Positions 1 to 10,969 of a stretch of DNA of 64,000 nt are shown here, piece after piece. The stretch's first letter is position 1; each line of letters starts with the position of its first letter. The position numbers and the translations under genes are program-made. Below the pieces are notes generated by a model. The model was not told where the DNA came from and did no database searches. It saw only the letters and a list, made by a program, of their open reading frames with translations. This DNA is from Dryas octopetala (lineage: Eukaryota > Streptophyta > Magnoliopsida > Rosales > Rosaceae), in assembly GCA_963921425.1 (NCBI GenBank), contig OY992837.1:10141896-10205895 (forward strand), given 5' to 3'.

Positions 1-583
1 CTTGGTTGTGATTCTTGCTTTTTTTAATTTTTTTGAATATTGCAATGAGAGTGGCACAATGGCCCTTTGGGAAGAGATTGATGATGTACATATAGTTGTT
101 GTGTTTTTGCATTCAATGCATTTGAGGAATGTGTGATGTGTGTTCCTGATTTTAGACCTTTGATATTTTCAAATTTAAAAGTTGTAAATTTTGTATAACC
201 CATTTTAGTGTGTTGGATTTAAAGCCTCCTTTGCAATTTGCATGATATTATAAAATGACTTTTGAGGAAGCATGGTTAGATTCTTATAGAAAAGCAGGAA
301 TGGGGAGGAAATGGATGTAATGTCCATGTATCCAATGGTAGACCTCTATTCATGAATACTGAACATTGTTGTTGATATTTGATACCCTCTAATTTTACTG
401 CATTTCATGGATACCGAATTTGATGAACTTGTTATACTTTTTTTTTTTTTGGCCATTGATGAACTTGTTATACTTAATTCTGTACATTTTGTTCATTTTT
501 CACAGGTAAAGTGACTCCATAGATCTTGTTGATTCAGATCTTGGTTATCTGTACTATAATTGATATAGACCCTTTTTGGTCAA
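1..583. other. 5' flank and probable 5'UTR intron of the IQM gene
   Basis: AT-rich sequence with no coding frame of its own. A pyrimidine tract followed by CACAG ends at 505, about 80 bases before the start codon at 584. It looks like a 3' splice site closing a 5'UTR intron, so transcription probably starts left of the window or in its first bases. No transposon ends were seen. Confidence 0.4.
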
Positions 584-3527
584 ATGGTGGGGTTTCCAGT
601 ATCCTGCCCACTTTCTGATTTTGATGATTTGGATAGTTATTGTGGAGCTTCTCTTGTGAGGCCAGTTAGTATTGGGAAAGAAGAAGAGAGGAAGCCATTG
701 CAGTCATTAAGCTTCAATAGCTCTGATTCTGAACCAACAACCATAATGAAGTCACCTGTTTTGGAAAAGATGACACATGAAGAACCAGTTAGCTTTAAAG
801 GGAGGGAGTTAGATACCGAGGAGTTAGCTAAAACACCTTGTGCAGAAATGGAAAACAATGTGTCTGACAGAGCAGCAAGCTCTATGATCCAAGATACTGG
901 AGAGCAATCGATGCCTGGATCAGATAACTTTTGCAAGGAGCATGGAAAACATAGATACCAGGCTGCATTGAAATTGCAGAAAGTGTATAAAAGTTTCCGC
1001 ACGAGGAGACGGCTAGCAGATTGTGCAATTGTTGCAGAGCAGAGATGGTATGTATTAATGTCTATTTGCAAAATAGTCCATTTTTTGGTCTCAAACCTGA
1101 AAGGAAATGGAAAAGTTTTATGCTCACTTCCTATCTACATATCCCCTCTTTGTATTCTTGTTGTTAGAGTTAGATTTATGTTTTGGTAACTCACTTTGTA
1201 GGTGGAAGCTGCTAGATTTCGCTGAACTAAAGCGGAGCTCTATATCATTTTTTGACATTGAGAAAACTCAGACAGCTATTTCTCGTTGGTCTCGGGCAAG
1301 AACAAGAGCTGCCAAGGTGAGTATTAAACCATGTGATGTGTACGTCTGTACTGCTCTATTATGGTTCTGAATTTTGCTTTGCACCTTTTTTGAAGGTGGG
1401 AAAAGGTTTGTCTAAAGATAAAAAGGCCCGTAAACTTGCTTTACAGCATTGGCTTGAGGCAGTAAGTTCTGTACTTATAGTGTAATACCTAAGAATCAGA
1501 CTACTAAGTTTTGTTCATGGATTCCTAATCTTGTTCCTACCAACAGATTGACCCTCGACATCGCTATGGCCATAATCTTCACTTTTATTATGCCAAATGG
1601 CTCCATTGCGATAGTAATCAGCCCTTCTTCTACTGGTAAGCAATCTGGAACATCATACAAAACAATTAGAAATGCTCTTTGCTCACAGCCAATGGTGGAC
1701 AATTACAATGTTCTTACATTGTATCACCTATTTCATAACTATAAAAATTTTATTTCTGATAATGCAGGCTTGATATTGGAGATGGAAAAGAAGTCAGCCA
1801 TGAGGCATGTCCTCGTTCAAAGCTTCAACAACAATGCATCAAGTATCTTGGCCCGGTGAGCCTCATCTTCCATTATGATTTCTTGAAGGAATAATATCTT
1901 TTCACCATGGAATTTCAATTTGAATTAAGTCCATAAACCTATTCACCATGGTATTTCAATCTTCTAACCCCAAACCTTAAGAATGAAACAAATTGCCATA
2001 AAAATTTTAGTTCAGACAGAACCCATTTAGGCATTTACTGATAACTGTTGCTTCATTGTGCAGACTGAAAGACAGGATTATGAAGTTGTAGTGGAGGATG
2101 GGAAGTTCATTTACAAGCAGAGTGGAATACCTCTTGATACAACAGGAGAAACCAAAGATACTAAGTGGATATTTGTCCTTAGCACATCCAAGACTTTGTA
2201 TGTTGGACAGAAGAGCAAGGGTACATTTCAACATTCAAGTTTCTTGGCAGGCGGAGCCACATTGTCCGCTGGAAGATTAGTAGTGGAACAAGGAATTCTA
2301 AAGGTATGAAAGTGTAATCTATTAACAATTTTCATATATCTAGTAGACTGAATCCTTTACCTACCTCTGAGATTATTTTTAATATGATACTAATGCTTTC
2401 TCTTTTTGTTCTTGTTTAACTCAAACAGTCAGTTTGGCCTCACAGTGGGCATTATCTCCCAACAGAGGAAAATTTTCAGGAATTCATGATTTTCCTTATG
2501 GAATGCAATGTAGATCTCACCAATGTTCAGGTACATCCGGCAAACTTCGATTATGTTAATTCAAGATATTACCATCTGCTACAATGTCAGTATTGGCTAG
2601 CCACAGCCGATAAAAATCTATATTTCTACATATCATGGTTTTTCCATAAGCTAGTAGAAATCCTCTTCCCTATATGAAACTTAATGTTTCCATAGTTCAC
2701 AGCAGATACTGCACTCATTAAAGAAATATTAATGTATTATTGATAGGAAAACATAGTAAGTCTAATGTATACTCTCTTTCAATTTTCAGAAAACTCCAGG
2801 TGACGATGAAGAAGCAGGCCTCCTCTCCAAAAAGAGCAGCAAAGTAGGAGTTCGAAACAGCCCATTAAAATCAGATTCATCTAACGATACTGGAACAACA
2901 AATGCTGAACTCTCAGGGCAAGAGAGCACTGATTTGAGAAATGAGAACTCTTATTCTGAAGAACATCACAATCCCCTTCTGTCAAGATTACCTTCAAGAT
3001 TCTGCTCAAAGATAGCCAAACTTAAAATACCACAAAAGCATGGTGCGTTTGACACCTTCAAGGAAGGACTTCCAATAACTTGTCGTGAGTACTTTCCAGA
3101 TTCTGATTCCGATAATGGTTACGAAACAGCTGAAGAGTCATTCTTAACAGAAGAAGATTTCATGATTCCTAAACTATACTTGTTTGATGAAGACCAATTT
3201 GAAGAGTTTAAAACGCCAGTCCCGAAAGAGAAGATTATGCAGAGAATTGATTCACATAAAGGAATGATGTCATATCAGTTGGCTCGGCAATTAACCAGTA
3301 AATGGACAACAGGAGCTGGACCTCGGATTGGTTGCATGAGGGATTATCCTTCAGAGCTTCAATTGCGGGTCTTAGAGGAAGCCAACTTGTCTCCGAGAAG
3401 AACAGGAAAAAGTCCCCAGATTAATTTAGCTCCATCTCCTTTATGTAAAGAGACAACTCCTGGAAGAAGTCCCCTTGGCCTTTCCTTAAATGCCAAGAGC
3501 AAACGACCCAACACCATAGGGCCATAG
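584..3527 (+). CDS. IQM-family IQ-motif calmodulin-binding protein
   Basis: Eight coding exons: 584-1047, 1202-1316, 1396-1461, 1547-1635, 1768-1855, 2064-2303, 2429-2530 and 2790-3527. All junctions are GT-AG and keep one frame, giving about 633 residues. An IQ-like basic helix ([19 protein letters not shown]) lies near residues 127-145. It is followed by the conserved core of the plant IQM family: a [12 protein letters not shown] stretch, [15 protein letters not shown]-like sequence (here [15 protein letters not shown]), and the [16 protein letters not shown] segment. The C-terminus is acidic, then Ser/Pro rich. IQM proteins bind calmodulin, often without calcium, and are linked to stress and hormone responses; that is family knowledge. 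The long N- and C-terminal arms suit the larger IQM members. Which IQM number it is cannot be fixed here. The start at 584 is the first Met of the open frame after the presumed 5'UTR intron. Confidence 0.9.
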
Positions 3528-5905
3528 GCTGACTCTTTTTAGATGAAAGGATCATCTGTAACAGTGATTTCATGTTGGGATAGAGAGAAGATTCTATAGG
3601 AATTGTTTTGCATTATTTTGGAACATTTTTGTAGACGTTGGACTAAACTGCTCTTCAGAGAGAGAGAGAGAGAGAGATCCTTTCCAGCCCCTGAGTGCCT
3701 CTTCTTACACTGAACTTGAAAGGACCCTTTGGTTTAGATTTATGGGTTCCATACTGAGACTTGAATGTAATAATATTAATAGTCATGTAACAGACAGAAT
3801 ATGCAGAAGATGGTTACCAACTTACCATGCTTTGCAAATGCAGGCTTACAGAAGCCCCAAAATCTTGATAACAGCTTGTACATGTGTTTTCAATACTAAC
3901 TTGCTTCTTATGGGTCTCATCAACAGCTAAAAGCATAGAATGCTAAAACTCATAACCAAAACTTGAAGTGGTTTTTGAAGGGAGTTATATATTCTCATAT
4001 TTCTGCATATTCTTCCTTGGTGTCCTAAAGATAAGGGTTGCTTGAGGTCTTCCTTTTGAAAGATTTTCCATCACCCACCCCTTCAAACAAAAATATTAAA
4101 ATTTGTTCTCAGCATTGATACTTCCATTGGGCATGTACTGAAGTATGCTGAGCTGACAAAACTGAACAGGTGAAACTATAGTCACAAGTCTTTTAGACAT
4201 GCTTTAGATCATGGGAAGCCCAAAGGCCACATGTCACAAGTCACAAAGAGTTGGCCCTCACAGGCCTTTGAAGAAAATACATAAATTAGCCTACTATTAT
4301 ATTACATTCATGTTCTTAAGTGTCTCACTTTGGTCTTTACATTTTAAAATGAATTATTTTGCCAATGCGACTTATTAATCCAAGATTGGGCTACGTTCAC
4401 AACAAACAAACAAGAGATGAAAAAGATTACAATCGAAGAGGAAAATAACCTCTTTCACTCTTAGATAATCTCTCTCGTCTTAGCCTAATTCTCAATAGAG
4501 AATTCCCAAATATACGTAATCTTTCAAGCTTGCAAATCATCTCTTAACAGACTTAACTTACCTAAAACCATAGGATTCTCTTAATCTCTCACAAAGAAGA
4601 GCAGCTCTCTAACATAAAAGACTAATAAATCTCTTTTATAGGCTCATAAACAACCTAGATTACACTAAAAAAATCTTAGTTCTATTGTAACATGAAAACT
4701 TGGATGCTTTCATGTTTTTTGACCTTGGATGCTGACAGGATCACTTTTGCACTACTAGGGTATAAGTTTTCCATCATTAGATGCGCTTGTATGACATAAA
4801 ATATTTTTAATGTAGATGTTTCTTTTTGACATTGCATTGCCAAGCTTTTCTGAAATTGGAAGGGTCTGACTGGCTGTTTAGACAGAATGATTGGGATGTC
4901 ATCTAACTAATCATCCTTTGGTTGCAATGGGTGACTGGGTGAGCCTCAGTACTATTCTTCAAATAGGAGCCTCAGTAGAGTCAGTACACAACACAATTTG
5001 TCTCAACTGGTTTCTTGAGATGAGCTATTTGATTTCCAAGTGCTAATGCTAATGCTCCCTGTCTCTTGCTAATGCTCTCTCTCATTGTGTATCTAAGTCA
5101 TTGCTTGTATGTTAACATATACACAGGTAAGAATAGCTGGAATTACACAGGTAAAAATGGTACAAGGGTGAAAACTGATATTGCAATTCTGGTGGTGGTA
5201 TGGTTGCTTGCTTCTGTTAAACTTACTTGTCTAATAAGATGGAAAGTTTGAAAATGCCATAAATCTCTTTTTGTTTTTTTTACACTCATAGTTTCTCACT
5301 TGAAAGTTCAAATATTTCTATTAAACCTAAAGTATAATTGTTTTTTTCGACCAAAAGTATAAATGTCTGTTGTTTAAAAGAATTGAGTTCCTTAAAAAAG
5401 GCTTTTCAACAATTACAATCATTTTTTTTAATATTTCTAAAATAATAGAAAATAAACTTGGGCTCTGTTTGGTACATTCATAGGGAGCATTAAACATGAA
5501 TTGGGTAATGAAGATGCATCATAAACAACCCAGGTCGAAGATTATCCAAGCCCACTTCCTCAAGAATATCATTCAATTTTTTCAGTGGAAACAAAATTCA
5601 TCAGGTGAGGAATTCACAAAGTAGAAGATGCCTGCCTACAATTGTGTAACCTCTTGATCCCTCTGGGCAATCCAGTATCCAAACAGAGAGAGCGAGAGAG
5701 AGAGAGAGTAACAGTAGATGTCCCAGAAAGGTAAATGTAAGTATATAACAGCAATACTTATGTCCACAGTAACCAACTTAAAAACAAGTTTTCTGCCATG
5801 TACTTTCAATTATCAACAAAAAAACATGCAACTCAAATGTTTTCGAGTATCAAGACTCAACAAGGCCTGAACAAAAGAGTTTGCCTGAAACCAATGAAAT
5901 ACTAA
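3528..5905. other. 3'UTR of the IQM gene and spacer to the ubiquitin-RUB gene
   Basis: The first 300-400 bases are probably the IQM 3'UTR, including a short GA run at 3657-3677. The rest is AT-rich with only short, non-conserved frames. Another GA run lies at 5690-5708. The part nearest 5905 is the 3'UTR of the leftward ubiquitin-RUB gene. The two genes are convergent. No clear transposon ends were found. Confidence 0.5.
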
Positions 5906-7236
<1,331 letters not shown>

Positions 7237-7237
7237 T

Positions 7238-7238
7238 C

Positions 7239-7292
<54 letters not shown>
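7238..7292. repeat. GA/TC microsatellite in the ubiquitin-RUB 5'UTR or promoter
   Basis: A nearly pure run of AG dinucleotides, about 50 bases long, starts some 20 bases upstream of the minus-strand start codon at 7218. Read on the gene's strand it is CT-rich. Such tracts are common in plant 5'UTRs and core promoters. Its length is likely to vary between individuals. Confidence 0.85.
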
Positions 7293-7294
<2 letters not shown>

Positions 7295-7669
7295 TGATAT
7301 GTATCAGAGGGAGCGATTGGCAAAAGAAGAAAACAGATATCAAAGGGAACAAGTGCAGAGGGGTATTTATTTTATTTTATTTCTTTTGTGTCCTTTTTTT
7401 TTTTGTGGAATTAAGAAAAATCTAATAAAATCAGTTCTTGAGTAGGAGAAAGGAGAGAATGTGATTGGATATTGACAAAGTGTGGGCCCCACGTTTAAGA
7501 TTCCCAAATTGGTATTGGAATTGGATGGTTCTGTCTTTTGAGAAAAAGAATCTTGGGCCATTAATTCATGGCCCACTAAATGTCTGAAAATTTTCTTAAC
7601 CACTCCAATCTATTTTCATTTTTTTTTTGTTTATTCTCGGCCCATTACACCGTTATGGTTGAGCTATAA

Positions 7670-8080
7670 GAGTGAGGCTATGCAAACCACCCTTAGTTGC
7701 TGAGTTGATCACCCTAATAAATTTTTTTCAACTTTTTTCCTATTTTACTCTTTATTGCAAAAATATGATGAAATCGCCCAGATCCATTCGGTGGTCATCT
7801 ACCGAAACATCCACTAATGTTCTGCAGATAAGTGTCGAATAAATACAAATATTTCGACAGATAACTGTCGAATGCCTTTTTCATTTCCATTCGGTGGTTA
7901 TCCACCGAATAATCCACCAATGTTCAGCAAATAACTGTCGAATAACTATAAATATTTCGGTAGATAACTGTCGAATGACTCGACGAACAAAATTGAAATT
8001 TTTTGTTTTAAGGGTAAAGTTGAAATTTTGAAATAGGGTAGTCAACTCAACAATTTAGGGTGGTCTGAATAGCACTGGCC
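7670..8080. mobile_element. Mutator-like MITE with 9-bp target duplication
   Basis: Flanked by perfect 9-base direct repeats GAGCTATAA at 7661-7669 and 8081-8089. The ends are imperfect inverted repeats: GGCTATGCAAACCACCC on the left against the complement of GGGTGGTCTGAATAGC on the right, continuing into TTGCTGAGTTGATCACCCT-like sequence. There is no coding capacity. The core holds two tandem units of about 103 bases starting at 7784 and 7887, each rich in small palindromes. A 9-base duplication and long inverted ends fit a non-autonomous Mutator-like element. It lies upstream of the ubiquitin-RUB gene. Confidence 0.8.
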
Positions 8081-8129
8081 GAGCTATAAATGTGTTGCAA
8101 TGGAATTATAATTGTTCATAAAAGATTTT

Positions 8130-8235
8130 GTTGTCAATGACCATTTAGTTTAGTAGATGACACTTAATCTCATATCTTTCGAAAGGTGGTTTTGAGATCA
8201 AATCTCATGAACGACAATGATTGATTAATAAAAAA
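8130..8235 (+). repeat. Possible tRNA-derived SINE head
   Basis: CATTTAGTTTAGTAGATGAC resembles a diverged polymerase III A box, and TTTTGAGATCAAATCTCATG, about 50 bases later, resembles a B box. The spacing fits a tRNA-derived SINE. No tail or target duplication was found, so this is a weak call. Confidence 0.3.
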
Positions 8236-8750
8236 CTATAAGGTTTTTTTGTACCCTTATGACACCTCTAAATCCTATTTTTTGTGCCATTGGCCTAGAT
8301 GATTTTTGGCTTTTGGATGGATATTTGTAGGTTTGGAAAAATATTGGAGAAAATAAAGATATATAATTATTAGAGTCCGTTAATTTTAAGGTATTCACAA
8401 CTCAAAATGTTAACTAAAAACATCCAAGTCCACAAATTTAACTTGAAAGTAACATTCAAGCCAACAAATTGAACTTTCAGGTAACATTCTAGAAGACTTA
8501 ACATCCAGGCGTCACCAATAAGGACAAAACACCACATGCCAAAATAACTGTTCATATTTTACTTTACCAAAAGCAAAGACACTGCTACAGTAAATTGAAA
8601 AATTTCAAAAAAATCAGAGCATCATCAACACAACTTTGCAAAAATTGACTCAAGGTAACCCTAAACCCATAATCATCTACTTCTAAATTTGAAAAAAAAA
8701 AAAACATGAAATTTATGGGTTTTCTATTCTAATCTTCTTATTTGTTACTT

Positions 8751-8857
8751 AAACTGAAACTGCGAATTGAAATTGAAATTATAAACTGAAACTGTGAATT
8801 AAAACTGTGAGCTGAAATTGAAATTGAAAACTGAAATTGTGAATTGAAATTCAAATC
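8751..8857 (+). repeat. Degenerate tandem repeat
   Basis: Successive variants of AACTGAAACTGTGAATTGAA and AATTGAAATT follow one another in a run of roughly 100 bases. Units vary in length and sequence, so this is an old or slippage-made minisatellite. It abuts the left edge of the RRP5-derived copy. Confidence 0.6.
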
Positions 8858-10340
8858 TTAAACATGAGCTTATTAGTTTATGACATTTTCTTGATTGAAT
8901 AATATAGAGATTTCTTTGGGCTCTATTCTTGATGGAGTTTACAGCTTTCTCATAGTAATAAAATAAATGTACAAAACCTTTTTAGTAGGTGCTATTGTTG
9001 GCAATTCTGGAGGAAAAAATAATAGAAGACTTTATTGTTTCTCTTGTTATTAAGTTTTATATATATAATTCATCCTTGAGCATGCAGTTGTCCGGCCAGA
9101 ATATTTATTTTTTAACTTATTTTCTCTTATGCGCTTGGTCTAGAATTTGTTTGCCATGCATTCACTGCATGCCATGCAATTCTTGAGGAATACATGCATA
9201 TGTCAATGAAGTATGCACCTATCTATATGATATGCATATGTCAATGAAGTATGCATATTGGGAATTTGAATTATTTAGAAAACATGAGATACCAGTCATT
9301 AAATTAAGAATCAAACATGCAATGCCTTCACTTTAATTTGGTTGTTCAGTTAGTGATGATACATTATCTACTTCAAGTACTGGACTTCCATTGTTTTGAA
9401 AAAAAGTATCACTCGATCATTACATGACAAGTCACTAAAAGTTGGCTTATTTTTTAAGCTATTGATTATGCATGCTTAGCCAATTTTGCATTGACTTCTG
9501 CGAAGTCACAGTCTAAAATCTGTAAGATTTTTCATTGGCTTTCACTCTGTGTTGCTTGCTTTGATTCTGGTTTTGTATGTTTTACTACTAAACGGAGTAA
9601 TATTTTTGTTGTTCAGGCATACTCATACCAAACGTGTGGAAAAGATGGAAGATCTTAATCCTAATATGGTGGTACAGGTGATTTGCTCAATTGCTCTTCC
9701 AAAGCTTCACTTGCAAATTGTTTTTTACTTTATAATATATCTGGGATATTGCAATTTCTTATGTGGGTCATGATTGTTTTCTGGATCTGATAGGGTTATG
9801 TGAAAAGTATTACATCGAAAGGATGTTTTATTTTGCTTTCTCGGAAGCTTGATGCCAAAATTCTCATCTCTAACTTATCTGATGGATTTGTTGCTGTCCC
9901 CGAAAAAGAATTCCCAGTTGGAAAACAAATTTCTTTGAGGCTTGAACTAAGAAATGCATCTGCTTTGCTATACATGTGGAAATGGTTGAAATTCATCTGG
10001 AGAGAAGTTTCCTGATTCAGATTGCTGCCCAAAGTAGCTGTTAGCCACCATGACCACTATGATTGATTCACCACACTTGCAATGCTGTTTTGGCTTTTTG
10101 AGGGGACTACATTGTAAGGATGGATAATGAAAGGAAATGAGGGTAATTCAGATGATGATTTTTGGGATTTGAAGATGGTCAATTACCCAAGGAAGGATTG
10201 GCGCTCTTTATTTTATATATACCCCAGAAACTGTAAAATTGGTCTTTTCCAGTGGTGGTGGTATTGGGCTATTTTTTTTGTACTTTTCAGAATTGTAATT
10301 CTTCATTTCAGAAAAGATTTTCTAGTCAACTTTTAAACTC
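8858..10340 (+). pseudogene. Eroded inverted copy of the RRP5 3' region
   Basis: The plus strand here matches the minus strand of RRP5 at about 52.43 down to 47.95 kb. Matching parts, in order, are the long intron before the 61-base exon 51640-51700, that exon ([20 protein letters not shown] at 9620-9678), the next intron, and most of the exon 51386-51531 (from about 9794). After that come a piece of a later intron (source about 50.94-50.86 kb) and then RRP5 3'UTR and downstream sequence (source about 48.44-47.95 kb). All the intervening exons are gone, so it cannot make RRP5. Introns are present, so it came from a DNA-level duplication rather than retroposition. Many substitutions and a small local tandem duplication near 9215-9250 show it is not recent. 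It ends about 630 bases upstream of eIF3c. Confidence 0.9.
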
Positions 10341-10969
10341 CCAAACAAACTTATAAAAAGCGGTCTGATTATTTTTGAAAACGCTCCCCTGTAAAAACAG
10401 TCCAAACAGAGTCCTTTTATTTCTGAAACTAAACCGCGAATCCTCTGTATCACTCTAACCGTTTTGTAGCCCAACCCTCATCACTCTCTTCTCTCCTCTA
10501 ATCAGAAAAGAAGAAAGAAAACTCTTTTTCTGCTACCAAAGCTTGGAAGCTCTCATCGTTCACTGCAACACTGTAACTCCTCTTCATTTCTCTCTTCACA
10601 TGCATATGATTGATTCAATTCGTTCTCTGTTTCAGCGACTCATCTTGTGAATTTAATCTCAAATCCATATATTCAGGCAAAAACAAAAGAACAAACTACA
10701 AAAACCAAAAGTCTGCATTTTACATGCTCTGTTAACCATTTTTGTTAATTTCATATTATTCAGATTATCCAGGAGAGGAATCGGACTCATGTAACGTGTT
10801 AAAAGTTTTTGTAATCTGAGAATTCATGTCTCATGTTGATTTTGTTTCCAGTATAATTTTGTTTTTGTTGTTTGTTCTTAATTTTCATGAACTGGGTTTT
10901 GCTTGTAATGAACAGCAAGATAAACTTTGGGCTGATTTTCGAACCCGTTTCGTGTAAACCAAACAGAGA

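Noticed and set aside
4380-4700. Possible retroelement-like stretch with CTCTTAGATAATCTCTCTCG
   Set aside because: No ends, duplication or coding remnant could be supported.
9549-10015. Apparent small genes at 9549-9773 and 9800-10015
   Set aside because: They are exons and introns of the dead RRP5 copy, not independent genes.
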